Assembly: GCF_902497555.1 (NCBI RefSeq)
Contig: NZ_CABVGP010000002.1
Span: forward strand, 2,182,501-2,246,500
Length of the DNA: 64,000 nt
Origin: Amycolatopsis camponoti
GTDB lineage: Bacteria > Actinomycetota > Actinomycetes > Mycobacteriales > Pseudonocardiaceae
Reading direction: 5' to 3'
In this document: piece by piece, positions 1 through 9,641 of the stretch
Numbering within the stretch: position 1 is the stretch's first letter
Layout: the number at the start of each line of letters is the position of its first letter
The notes under the pieces: model-generated
Told to the model about the DNA's origin: nothing
What the model saw: the letters and a program-made list of their open reading frames with translations, nothing else
The model's database searches: none
Translations under genes and position numbers: made by a program

Positions 1-1272
1 CTGGCGGTGATCGCCGAGCTGACCGAGCGCTCGACGCGTTCGCGGGAGATGGCCCAGCAGGCCGACCTGCTCAAGCACGGGCTGACCGAGATCGACGCTG
101 TCGCGCCGGAACCGGGCGAGGACGTCGACCTCACCGCGCAGATCAAGCGGCTCGCGGCGGCCGACGAGCTGCGTGCGGCCGCGACCGAGGCGCACGTCGC
201 GCTGTCGGGCTCGCTGGACGGCGATCCGGACGTCCCGAGCGCGATGGGCCTGGTCTCCGAAGCGCTGCGCCGGCTCTCGACGTCCGAAGACGGCGTGCTG
301 CGCGAGCTGGCGCCGCGGCTCGAGGAGGCGTCGGTGCTGCTGGCCGACGTCGGGGCCGAGCTGGGTTCCTACGTCGAGACCCTGGACGCCGACCCGGCGC
401 TGCTGGAGAAGGTGCTGGCGCGCCAGGGCGACCTCAAGCGGCTGACCCGCAAGTACGCGGCGGACGTCGACGGCGTGCTCGCCTGGGCCGACGACGCCCG
501 GCGCCGGCTGGAGTCGATGGACACGTCGGAGGAGGCGCTCGCCGAGCTGGCGCTGCGGCGCGACCAGCTCGCGGTACAGCTGGCCGCGCACGCCGCCGAG
601 GTGTCGGCCGCGCGCGAAAAGGCGGCTGCCGAACTGGCGGCCGAGATCACGAAGGAGCTGTCCGGGCTGGCGATGGGCCAGGCCGCGATCGAGGTGACGG
701 TCGAGCAGCGTCCCGCCGAGCACGGTGACACGCACGCGCTGACCCTCGACGGCCGCGCGGTGCACGCGGGGCCGGACGGCGTCGACGACGTCGAGCTGCT
801 GCTGCGGGCCCACGACGGCGCGCCGCCGCTGCCGGTCCACAAGGCCGCATCGGGCGGTGAGCTGTCGCGGGTGATGCTGGCGATCGAGGTCGTCCTCGCG
901 CACGCGGACACGGTGCAGACCCTGGTGTTCGACGAGGTCGACGCCGGAGTCGGCGGCCGCGCGGCGGTCGAGATCGGCCGGCGGCTGGCCCGGCTGGCGC
1001 GGACCCACCAGGTCCTGGTGGTCACGCACCTGCCGCAGGTCGCCGCGTTCGCTGACCAGCACCTGGTGGTGGACAAGGGCCACAAGGGCGGCGTGACGCG
1101 CAGCGGGGTCAAGAACCTGAGCCAGGCCGAGCGGGTCAACGAGCTGGCGCGGATGCTCGCCGGGATGGACGACACCGAGACGGGCCGCGCCCACGCCGAG
1201 GAACTGCTGGCCACGGCGGAGAAGGCCAAGGCGGAGCCGGCTCCGAAACCCAAGCGGGCCAAGAAGAAGTAA
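1..1272 (+). CDS. recN: DNA repair protein RecN, C-terminal part
   Basis: SMC-like ATPase of recombinational double-strand break repair. The frame is open from base 1, so the N-terminal head with Walker A lies outside the window; family members are usually 550-590 residues. Visible here are a charged, Ala/Glu-rich coiled-coil segment over the first two thirds, the ABC signature SGGELSR (about 850-875) and the Walker B region LVFDEVDAGVGG (about 922-957), followed by a VVTHLPQVAAFAD switch-type segment. The protein ends in a Lys-rich tail. It is the first gene of the conserved recN-steA-steB-pyrG order. The call is firm; only the true start is missing. Confidence 0.95.
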   Translation: MAVIAELTERSTRSREMAQQADLLKHGLTEIDAVAPEPGEDVDLTAQIKRLAAADELRAAATEAHVALSGSLDGDPDVPSAMGLVSEALRRLSTSEDGVLRELAPRLEEASVLLADVGAELGSYVETLDADPALLEKVLARQGDLKRLTRKYAADVDGVLAWADDARRRLESMDTSEEALAELALRRDQLAVQLAAHAAEVSAAREKAAAELAAEITKELSGLAMGQAAIEVTVEQRPAEHGDTHALTLDGRAVHAGPDGVDDVELLLRAHDGAPPLPVHKAASGGELSRVMLAIEVVLAHADTVQTLVFDEVDAGVGGRAAVEIGRRLARLARTHQVLVVTHLPQVAAFADQHLVVDKGHKGGVTRSGVKNLSQAERVNELARMLAGMDDTETGRAHAEELLATAEKAKAEPAPKPKRAKKK

Positions 1273-1317
1273 CCAGGCCGGGCCGGGTGCGGGGAGTCCT
1301 TCGGGCGCGTGGGTGGG

Positions 1318-1764
1318 TCAGCCTTCCTCGAGGTCCGCGTTGATCGCGCCGAACACCTCCGCCAGCACCCGCGCCTGCTCTGGGCTCATCTGGTCCGCGA
1401 AGTGCCGTTGCACCCCGCGGACGTGCGTCGGCCACGCCTTCTTTAGCGCGGCCAGGCCCGCGTCCGTCAGCACCACCAGCGTCGACCGGCGGTTCGCCGG
1501 GTCCGGCTCGCGCCGCGCGTACCCCGACTTCTCCAGGCCGTCGACGATGCGTGTCAACCCGCTTGCGCTGTGGACCAGCGCCGCCGCCAGGTCCTTCATG
1601 TGCAGGCGACGGTCCGGTGCCTCCGAGAGCTGGACCAGCGCGTCGTAGGTCCGGTGGGTCATGCCGTGCTCGGCCCGCAGTTCCGCGTCGAGCACGCGAA
1701 GCAGCAGTGCGGACGAGCGTAGGAAACCGCGCCAAGCTGCGTCGTGCGCAGCGGACAGGCTCAT
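1318..1764 (-). CDS. MarR family transcriptional regulator
   Basis: A 148-residue winged-helix regulator. The segment RTYDALVQLSEAPDRRLHMK leads into the recognition helix region ALVHSASGLTRIVDGLE, and the beta wing carries the DPANRRSTLVVLT pattern typical of MarR proteins. The ATG at 1764 gives the family length; TAGTAT at 1777-1772 on the minus strand lies 7 bases before it and there is no clear Shine-Dalgarno sequence, so the transcript may be leaderless. It is divergent from the quinone-oxidoreductase-like gene at 1831, which it probably controls together with itself. The ligand cannot be told from sequence. Confidence 0.9.
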   Translation of the reverse strand: MSLSAAHDAAWRGFLRSSALLLRVLDAELRAEHGMTHRTYDALVQLSEAPDRRLHMKDLAAALVHSASGLTRIVDGLEKSGYARREPDPANRRSTLVVLTDAGLAALKKAWPTHVRGVQRHFADQMSPEQARVLAEVFGAINADLEEG

Positions 1765-1784
1765 CCCGGGAATACTACTCGCGC

Positions 1785-1807
1785 GGACAGTTGTTGTGCG
1801 GACTGTT
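1785..1807. promoter_or_regulatory. Candidate MarR operator between divergent genes
   Basis: ACAGT (1787-1791) and ACTGT (1802-1806) form an inverted repeat, extended imperfectly to GGACAGT / ACTGTTC. The same bases also read as a direct repeat GCGGACAGTT / GCGGACTGTT. It lies just upstream of the putative -10 of the MarR gene, where a bound autorepressor would block both promoters. Operator function is inferred from position. Confidence 0.5.
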
Positions 1808-1830
1808 CGCATGCGAAGAAAGGACCGCCG

Positions 1831-2823
1831 ATGCGCGCAGTCGTCCTCCGGGAACCCGGGCCCGTCGAGAACCTCGAAATCCAGGACCTTCCGCTGCCCG
1901 AGCCGGAGCCGGGCTGGGTGCGGATCGCTGTCAAGGCGTTCGGGCTCAACCGGTCCGAGCTGCACACCCGCCTCGGCCTGGCCGACGGCGTCACGTTCCC
2001 GCGCGTGCCCGGCATCGAAGCCGTCGGCGTGGTCGATCACGATCCCGAGGGAGACCTCACGCCGGGGCAGCAGGTCGCGACCATGATGGGCGGCATGGGC
2101 CGCACCTTCGACGGCGGCTACGCCGAATTCACGGTGGTGCCGAAGAGCCAGGTCATCCCCTTCGAAAGCGATCTGCCGTGGGAGGTGCTCGGCCAGGTCC
2201 CCGAGACGCTGCAGACCGCGTACGGCTCGCTCACCACCGGCCTCGACCTGCGTGCGGGACAGACCCTGCTGATCCGCGGCGGGACGTCCGCGCTCGGGTT
2301 CGCCACCGCGGCACTGGCGAAAGACCTCGGCGCCACCGTCTTCGCGACCACCCGGCAGGAGAGCCGGCTCGCGGTCCTGCGCGAACACGGCGTCGAGCAT
2401 CCCCTTCTGGACGACGGCGACATCGCCGCGCAGGTCCGGAAGATCGCGCCCGGCGGGGTCGACGCGGCCCTCGAACTCGTCGGGACGCCGACCCTGCCGG
2501 ACACCCTGAAGGCCACCCGCGTGCACGGCACCGTGTGCTTCACGGGCATGTTGTCCAATCAGTGGACGATCTCGAACTTCTATCCGATCGGATACCTTCC
2601 CGCCGGGGTGCGGTTGACCGCTTATGGTGGTGAGGCGGACGACCTGCCCGCCTCCGTCCTCCAGCGCCACCTCGACCGGATCGCCGACGGCACCACCAGT
2701 CTCGGCCCCGCCAAGGTGTATCCGATGGCGGAGATCCGGCAGGCGCACGACGACCTGGAGCACAACCGGACGGCGGGCAAGCTCGTCGTGCTGACCGGCC
2801 GAGCGGAGGGAGCCGCCCCGTGA
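1831..2823 (+). CDS. Zinc-independent alcohol dehydrogenase / quinone oxidoreductase-like protein
   Basis: Medium-chain dehydrogenase/reductase of 330 residues, NADPH-dependent by family. The N-terminal GroES-like domain (about 1-120) keeps PGIEAVGVV but lacks the structural-zinc cysteine cluster, which points to the quinone oxidoreductase branch. The Rossmann domain has GGTSALG at 150-156. The ATG at 1831 is preceded by GAAGAAAGGA at 1815-1824; an earlier in-frame ATG would add a Cys-rich tail unlike the family. The next gene starts inside its stop codon (GTGA). The divergent MarR neighbour suggests induction by a xenobiotic or electrophile. The substrate is unknown. Confidence 0.88.
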   Translation: MRAVVLREPGPVENLEIQDLPLPEPEPGWVRIAVKAFGLNRSELHTRLGLADGVTFPRVPGIEAVGVVDHDPEGDLTPGQQVATMMGGMGRTFDGGYAEFTVVPKSQVIPFESDLPWEVLGQVPETLQTAYGSLTTGLDLRAGQTLLIRGGTSALGFATAALAKDLGATVFATTRQESRLAVLREHGVEHPLLDDGDIAAQVRKIAPGGVDAALELVGTPTLPDTLKATRVHGTVCFTGMLSNQWTISNFYPIGYLPAGVRLTAYGGEADDLPASVLQRHLDRIADGTTSLGPAKVYPMAEIRQAHDDLEHNRTAGKLVVLTGRAEGAAP

Positions 2824-3995
2824 TCCTGCCGCCGCCCGCCGACGTCGAAGCCCAGCTGGCCGCCGCCCGCCGGGACAGCGACCTCGACCGCTACCTCGGC
2901 CTGCTGGCCGGGGAAGAGCTGTTCGTCCCGATCCGGCGGGTGGACGCCCGCAGCATTCTCGACGAGCGGGCGGAGACCTTCCCGAACGTCTACTTCGAGA
3001 CGGGCGGCGACGAGTTCCTGCAGGTCTTCACCCGCGGCGCGCTGCCCGACCTCGGCCCGGACGTCGTCGCCATGAGCGGCGCGCTGGACTGGGCGGTCGA
3101 CGGCGTCGGGCGGCACGAGCGGGTCGTCTTCAACCGCGGTACCCGCGGCGAGTGGCGGTTGCCGGGCGCGACCCTGCAGCCGTGGCTCGACGCGCACAAG
3201 GACGACGTCACCCCGCTGGAGGAGCAGGTCGAGCGGCTGATCACCGCGCCGTACGGGCACCTCGAAGGACCGATCGCGCACGCGCTGGCCTGCGGCGCGC
3301 ACCTGGCGGTGCTCAACGCGGCGCCGTGGAACGTGCTCGACGCGCGCCGCCACGACTACGTCGCCGAGGTGCGGGGCCTGCGGGACTGGTGGGGCGTGCC
3401 GGACCCGCCCGGCTGGCGCGCGACGATGGCCGACCTGATCGGCGACGGCTACGCGCTGACGCCCGGCAACCTCGTGCTCATGCTGCGCCTGCGGTTCGCC
3501 GCCGAGTACGGCTTGCGCAACGGGGAGTTCGACCCGCTGACGTGGGCGGAGCTGGTCGACCGCTGGTGCGCCGAGAACGACGCGGCGGACCAGGCCGACG
3601 AGCTGCGGGACACCGTCCGGCGGGTGTCGCGCTGTGAGCAGCGGCTGCGCGCCGACGGCTTGGTCGACGCGGACGGGTTCGTCACGACGGCGCTGTCGTG
3701 GGACGTCGGCCGCGCGGTCAACATCGCCCGGTGGGGTCTCGCGGCCGGTTATTGTGACGCGCTGACAGCGGAGCTGATGGTCCTGGAGGCCGGTTCGCTC
3801 GCTCGCCGCTACCACCAGTCATGGGCCGACCTGTCGGCCGGGTACGTCATGGGCCGCGTGCTGCACGCCGAGGACGACGAGTTCGGCGAGTGGTACCCGG
3901 CGGCCGTGCGGGTCCACCACCAGCTCCTTCAGGACCCGGCGAGCCCCTGGGTGAACCTCGATTTCGGGTCGCTTTCGGAGGAGTCGGAAGCCTGA
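2820..3995 (+). CDS. DUF1266 domain-containing protein
   Basis: A 391-residue cytoplasmic protein of unknown function, starting at a GTG that overlaps the stop of the oxidoreductase gene by 4 bases, so the two are translationally coupled. The N-terminal third resembles SseB-like domains (GLLAGEELFVPI at the start). The C-terminal part has the DUF1266 pattern WDVGRAVNIARWGLAAGYCD, and a tryptophan-rich helical region up to SWADLSAGYVMGR. No catalytic motif, signal peptide or membrane segment is visible. DUF1266 proteins are often scattered near stress or secretion-related genes; here the only functional clue is the coupling to the MarR-controlled oxidoreductase. Confidence 0.75.
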   Translation: MILPPPADVEAQLAAARRDSDLDRYLGLLAGEELFVPIRRVDARSILDERAETFPNVYFETGGDEFLQVFTRGALPDLGPDVVAMSGALDWAVDGVGRHERVVFNRGTRGEWRLPGATLQPWLDAHKDDVTPLEEQVERLITAPYGHLEGPIAHALACGAHLAVLNAAPWNVLDARRHDYVAEVRGLRDWWGVPDPPGWRATMADLIGDGYALTPGNLVLMLRLRFAAEYGLRNGEFDPLTWAELVDRWCAENDAADQADELRDTVRRVSRCEQRLRADGLVDADGFVTTALSWDVGRAVNIARWGLAAGYCDALTAELMVLEAGSLARRYHQSWADLSAGYVMGRVLHAEDDEFGEWYPAAVRVHHQLLQDPASPWVNLDFGSLSEESEA

Positions 3996-4094
3996 CCCGC
4001 GCGGGGGATGCGCGACCCGGGTCACCACAACGAGTCACGCCTGCTACGGCGTGGCGTACGTCGTCCCACGAGCAAATTTGTCACCATCGGCCAC

Positions 4095-5279
4095 ATGAAG
4101 CTCACCGGCCTGCTCACGCGGAACCAAGAACCCCTCCCGGGGATCACCGGGGTCGCGCGGGTCGACCGCCGCACCCGGGAGCTGCTGCGCCGGATCAGTC
4201 CGGGCGACATCGTCGTGCTCGACCAGCTGGACCTCGACCGCGCGACGGCCGACGCCCTGGTCGAAGCCGAGGTCGCCGGGGTGGTCAACGCGTCGCCGTC
4301 GATCTCCGGCCGGTTCCCGAACATGGGCCCCGAGATCCTCGTCGCCGCCGGCGTCCCGCTCCTCGACTCGGTCGGCGGCGAGCTGCTGCGCACGATCAAG
4401 GACGGCACGAAGCTGCGGCTGCACGACGGCGTCGTGTACGTCGGCGAGCGCCAGGTCGCGTCCGGCATCGAGCAGACCGCCGACAGCGTCGCGGACCAGA
4501 TGATCGAGGCCAAGGCCGGGATGTCGACGCAGCTGGAGGCGTTCTCGGCGAACACCATCGAGTTCCTGCGCCGCGAGCGCACGCTGATCCTCGACGGCGT
4601 CGGCGTGCCGGAGCTGAAGGTCGTGATCCGCGACCGGCACGTGCTGGTCGTCGCGGGCGGCAACGGGCACGCCGAAGACCTCAAGAAGCTCAAGAAGTAC
4701 GTCGCCGAGCACCGGCCGGTGCTGATCGGCGTCGACGCGGGGGCCGACACCCTGCGCGTGCAGGGCTACACGCCGGACGTCATCGTCGGCGACCCCACCG
4801 GCATCGGCACCACCACGCTGCGCGGGGGCGCCGAGGTCGTCGTGCCCGCCGCGCCGGACGGGCACGCCCCCGGCGTCGAGCGGATCCAGGACCTCGGCAT
4901 CGGCGCGGTGACGTTCCCCGCGTCGGGCAACGCCGAGGACCTCGCGCTCCTGCTGGCCGACGCGCACGGCGCGAGCCTGGTCGTCACGGTCGGCTTCCAG
5001 GCCACCCTGCGCGAGTTCCTCGACCACGGCCGGTCCGGGTCGAACCCGTCGACGTTCCTGACCCGGCTCAAGCTCGGCACGAAGCTCGTCGACGGGAAGG
5101 CGGTGGCGACGCTGCACCGCAGCCGGGTCTCGATCGGCGCGGTCGTGCTGCTCGTGCTCGCCGCGGTCGTGGTGGTCGCCGCGGCCCTGCTGGTGTCCGA
5201 CGTGGGCTCGGTCTACCTGGACTGGCTCCGGCACACCTGGAATACCTTCGCTGCCTGGGTCAAGGGATTGTTCACGTGA
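4095..5279 (+). CDS. steA: Cytokinetic ring protein SteA
   Basis: A 394-residue protein matching actinobacterial SteA (M. tuberculosis Rv1697 type). A large thiamin-pyrophosphokinase-like cytoplasmic part contains NASPSISGRFPNMGPE, GVDAGADTLR and VGDPTGIGTTTLRGG. One transmembrane helix follows at about 347-370, with a short external tail. In Corynebacterium, SteA and SteB act together at the division septum. The ATG at 4095 fits the family start MKLTGLLTRN; the upstream in-frame extension is not conserved in character. Its TGA overlaps the GTG of steB. Position after recN is as in mycobacteria, although three extra genes intervene here. Confidence 0.9.
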   Translation: MKLTGLLTRNQEPLPGITGVARVDRRTRELLRRISPGDIVVLDQLDLDRATADALVEAEVAGVVNASPSISGRFPNMGPEILVAAGVPLLDSVGGELLRTIKDGTKLRLHDGVVYVGERQVASGIEQTADSVADQMIEAKAGMSTQLEAFSANTIEFLRRERTLILDGVGVPELKVVIRDRHVLVVAGGNGHAEDLKKLKKYVAEHRPVLIGVDAGADTLRVQGYTPDVIVGDPTGIGTTTLRGGAEVVVPAAPDGHAPGVERIQDLGIGAVTFPASGNAEDLALLLADAHGASLVVTVGFQATLREFLDHGRSGSNPSTFLTRLKLGTKLVDGKAVATLHRSRVSIGAVVLLVLAAVVVVAAALLVSDVGSVYLDWLRHTWNTFAAWVKGLFT

Positions 5280-6226
5280 TTTCGCTGCGCTACCACGTCG
5301 TTTCCATCGCCGCCTGCTTCCTGGCGCTGGCCGTCGGCGTCGTCCTCGGCTCGACCGCCCTGAACGGCACGCTGCTGTCCGGGCTGGCGGGGGAGAAGAA
5401 GGACCTCGGCAGCCAGGTCTCCGACCTCGAAGCGCAGCGCAACGCGCTCAACGCCCGGCTGGCCGACGCGGACGCGTTCGCCGGCGCGATGGGGCCGAAG
5501 GTCGTCGCCGGCGCGCTGGACAAGCGGTCGGTGGTGCTCGTGACCACCGAGGACGCGCGGCCGGCCGACCGGGACGCGCTCAAGCAGCTGATCGGCCAGT
5601 CCGGCGCTTCGGTGACCGGGGAAGTGCAGCTGACGGCCGCGTTCGCCGACCCGGAGAAGGCCGACCAGCTCCGCGACGTCGTCACGCGCCTGCAGCCCGC
5701 GGGCTCGAAGTTCCCGACCGCGGGCGACACCGGCACGCTCGCCGGCGCGCTGCTCGGTTCGGTGCTGCTGCTGGACAAGACCACGGCGAAGCCGCAGTCC
5801 TCGGGCGAGGAGCTGGCGGCCGCGATCGGCGGGCTCACCGACGGCGGGTTCGTCAAGGCGGGCCAGGCGGTCAACCCGGCGCAGCTGGCGATCGTGCTGA
5901 CCGGGGCCCAAGCGACCGGCGACAGCGCGGGCGACCGTGCGGCGACGATCGCCCGGTTCGCCACGCAGCTCGACCGCGGCGGCGCGGGCGCGGTCCTGGC
6001 CGGTGACGCCGGTTCCGCGGAGGGCACCGGCGCGCTGGGCGTGGTCCGCGCGGACACGTCGGCGACGTCGATCCTGTCCACTGTGGACAATGTCGACTCG
6101 TCGGCCGGGCGGGTCAGCACCATCCTGGCGTTGAAGGAACAGCTCGACGGGGGCGCTGGACGCTACGGCATCGCCGGCAACGCCCAGGCCCCCGCACCGG
6201 GCGTCGGCGCCCCCAACGGCAACTAA
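5276..6226 (+). CDS. steB: SteB / MctB-like copper transporter family protein
   Basis: A 316-residue membrane-anchored protein. Residues 1-5 are followed by one N-terminal transmembrane helix (about 7-25, VVSIAACFLALAVGVVLGS), then a coiled coil (about 36-65) and an extracytoplasmic domain ending in a Pro/Gly/Ala tail. M. tuberculosis MctB (Rv1698) has been linked to copper homeostasis, while corynebacterial SteB is the division partner of SteA; the sequence does not decide between the roles. The GTG start shares 4 bases with the steA stop, implying coupled translation. The gene is followed at once by a strong palindrome shared with 61983-62028. Confidence 0.88.
   Translation: MISLRYHVVSIAACFLALAVGVVLGSTALNGTLLSGLAGEKKDLGSQVSDLEAQRNALNARLADADAFAGAMGPKVVAGALDKRSVVLVTTEDARPADRDALKQLIGQSGASVTGEVQLTAAFADPEKADQLRDVVTRLQPAGSKFPTAGDTGTLAGALLGSVLLLDKTTAKPQSSGEELAAAIGGLTDGGFVKAGQAVNPAQLAIVLTGAQATGDSAGDRAATIARFATQLDRGGAGAVLAGDAGSAEGTGALGVVRADTSATSILSTVDNVDSSAGRVSTILALKEQLDGGAGRYGIAGNAQAPAPGVGAPNGN
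6076..6088. repeat. GTCCNNNGTGGAC word, copy in steB
   Basis: GTCCACTGTGGAC, part of a longer perfect palindrome TGTCCACTGTGGACA. It encodes Ser-Thr-Val-Asp using the rare codon ACT. See the finding on the iterated word. Confidence 0.7.
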
Positions 6227-6274
6227 GGTCGTGAGTGAGAAACAGGGTTAGAGCACTGTTTCTCACTCACGACC
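6227..6274. repeat. Intergenic palindrome family A, copy 1
   Basis: Perfect 19-base inverted repeat: GGTCGTGAGTGAGAAACAG (6227-6245) and its complement (6256-6274) around a 10-base loop. It begins on the base after the steB stop codon and ends 4 bases before the chitinase stop, so it fills the gap between convergent genes. There is no T-run on either side, so it is not a classical intrinsic terminator, though it could stop transcription from both sides. A near-identical copy lies at 61983-62028. Confidence 0.9.
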
Positions 6275-6278
6275 TCTT

Positions 6279-7976
<1,698 letters not shown>

Positions 7977-8110
7977 GCTGTCTCCTCGCGCAGGCGGACG
8001 GCCCTCTCCCGGGCCGCGACGGCGCGGGAGAGGGCGTACGCGACGGTTCTTCACGAAGCGGGTCCGGCCCCGGTCATGAATGTGCGCGCGGGGACACCGA
8101 GTGTCAATAC

Positions 8111-8126
8111 TTTGGACTAGACCAAT
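8111..8126. promoter_or_regulatory. DasR-responsive-element-like site upstream of chitinase
   Basis: The core TGGACTAGACCA (8113-8124) differs by one base from TGGTCTAGACCA, the centre of the dre consensus ACTGGTCTAGACCAGT bound by the GntR-family regulator DasR in streptomycetes. Streptomyces chitinase promoters carry such sites. It lies in the 205-base region between the alginate-lyase-family gene and the chitinase, both read leftwards. The match is seen directly; binding is inferred. Confidence 0.7.
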
Positions 8127-8181
8127 CGCGGACGGCGTGCGCTATGGCACGTGGTGTCCGGATTTCCCGGCGTTCGTAGGG

Positions 8182-9450
8182 TTATTTGAGCGGCGGGTCG
8201 AGCGGGAAGCACGACACGCGCACCGGCCACGTGTCGCCGCCGGCCGGCAGCGGCATCTTCTTCAACGCCGCGGCCGCGTCGGAGTCGTGTGCCTCCTCGG
8301 CCGCGGCGTGGAAGATGTCGGCCGCGATGGACTGGTCGAACACGCCGATCTGCTGGTGCGGCCAGCCCGCCGCGCCCTGCAGCGCGCCCGGGATGAGCTG
8401 GTCGACGACCTTGCGCAGCGTCACGCCGTTCGGCGCCCGGTACTTCCAGACGTCGACGCCGAGGTTCTTGCCCAGTTCGGCCATCCGGCCCCACGCGGTG
8501 AGGTTGAAGTTGACGTAGTGCCAGGACATCGTCCGCGACAGTTCGAGGGGCTGGCTGCCGTCGGCGGCGAACTGCACCGGGAACCGCTTCTGCTCCGCTT
8601 CGAGGATGATCTTCCGGGCCGCGTCACGCTGACCCAGGTAGGACGCGATCGTCGCGTTCTGCATGTCGAGGAAGGTGCCGTGGTTGTTGGTGGCGGCCAG
8701 CTCCAGCTTCGCTTGCGGGCTGGTCTGCATCCAGTTCAGGTACTGCGTCAGCCAGGCTTTGACGCCCGAACGGTCCTTGCCGGTCCAGCCGGGCGCGCCG
8801 GTGTCGAGGAGCGCGAACACGTCGAGCACCTGGCTGAACGACTGCGTCGAGTCGATGATCCCGGTGCCGCTGATGGTGGTCTTGCACGGGATGATCTGCG
8901 AGTAGGTCATGTTCGGGTTCATCTTGGTGGCCGGGTCGAGGAACCAGGTCCGGATGTCCAGCGCCGCCCGTTTCGCGTACTTCGCGTCGCCGGTGTAGTA
9001 CCAGGCGAGCGAGAGGTAGTACATCGCGTCCCAGGCCACCATCCGGTAGGTGTGGTCGGTGATCGCGTCGGCCTCCGGGTTGCGCTGGCCGTCCCGGTTG
9101 ACGTACGGGCAGCCCTGCGGGTTTTCCGGGGTCTTCTCGCTCGCCCACCAGTAGGGCGCCTGGCTCATGTAGTCGTGCTTGTCGCCGCTCGGCGGCGCGG
9201 TCGGCTTGTCCATGACCGACCACGGGCCGGCGGTGAGTGCGGTGTTCGCCTTGCCCAGCACGACTTTCAGCGCGTCACGCTGGGCCTTGGACGCGTGGCC
9301 GCCGCGCAGCGCCTGCTTGATCCCCGCCAGCTTGCCGCCATCGGTGATGACGGTGTGCGGTGGCGACGCGGCCGCCGCCGTCCCGCTGACCGGGACCAGG
9401 AGCATGCTCGCAGCCAGCGCCAGCGCGCCCAGAACGCGTAGCCTTCGCAC
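8182..9450 (-). CDS. Secreted alginate lyase family protein
   Basis: A 422-residue exported protein with a signal peptide (about 1-28) and an all-helical alginate_lyase (PF05426-type) domain. Recognisable parts are the Trp/Tyr-rich segment around MSQAPYWWASEKTPENPQG, the NNHGTFLDMQ motif with the expected catalytic Asn/His, and ELSRTMSWHYVNFNLTAW. These barrels cleave uronate-containing polysaccharides by beta-elimination; the true substrate (alginate, glucuronan or other) is not decided by sequence. The start is GTG at 9450. It is transcribed toward the chitinase but separated from it by 205 bases with its own regulatory site. Confidence 0.85.
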   Translation of the reverse strand: MRRLRVLGALALAASMLLVPVSGTAAAASPPHTVITDGGKLAGIKQALRGGHASKAQRDALKVVLGKANTALTAGPWSVMDKPTAPPSGDKHDYMSQAPYWWASEKTPENPQGCPYVNRDGQRNPEADAITDHTYRMVAWDAMYYLSLAWYYTGDAKYAKRAALDIRTWFLDPATKMNPNMTYSQIIPCKTTISGTGIIDSTQSFSQVLDVFALLDTGAPGWTGKDRSGVKAWLTQYLNWMQTSPQAKLELAATNNHGTFLDMQNATIASYLGQRDAARKIILEAEQKRFPVQFAADGSQPLELSRTMSWHYVNFNLTAWGRMAELGKNLGVDVWKYRAPNGVTLRKVVDQLIPGALQGAAGWPHQQIGVFDQSIAADIFHAAAEEAHDSDAAAALKKMPLPAGGDTWPVRVSCFPLDPPLK

Positions 9451-9545
9451 CTTCGACCGCCTTTCGGGGACGTCGAAATCCCCACGTCGTCACCGGGCGG
9501 CGGTACGGCTGGGGCGATTCTGACCGGGCGGCGCGGCCGTTGTCA

Positions 9546-9641
9546 ATTGAGGGTTATTCGGGCTAGCCCGCTGCGGCCCGCACGCAGGCGGCGGCCGGGC
9601 GCGGAAGCCATGCGGCGGGCGACGGCTGAATAATCCTCAAT
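9546..9641. repeat. 14-base inverted repeats bounding a 96-base segment
   Basis: ATTGAGGGTTATTC (9546-9559) and GAATAATCCTCAAT (9628-9641) are inverted repeats with one mismatch, flanking 68 GC-rich bases. The right copy covers the racemase-family stop codon. This could be a stem, a pair of operator half-sites, or the terminal repeats of a miniature mobile element; no target duplication is evident. Confidence 0.4.

Noticed and set aside
1318..2763. A single 481-residue minus-strand frame including the MarR protein
   Set aside because: The upstream two thirds are an antisense shadow of the oxidoreductase; the MarR start at 1764 gives the normal family length.
6227..6274. Palindrome A as a classical rho-independent terminator
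   Set aside because: No T-run follows the stem on either strand, and a near-identical copy 55 kb away points to a repeat family.
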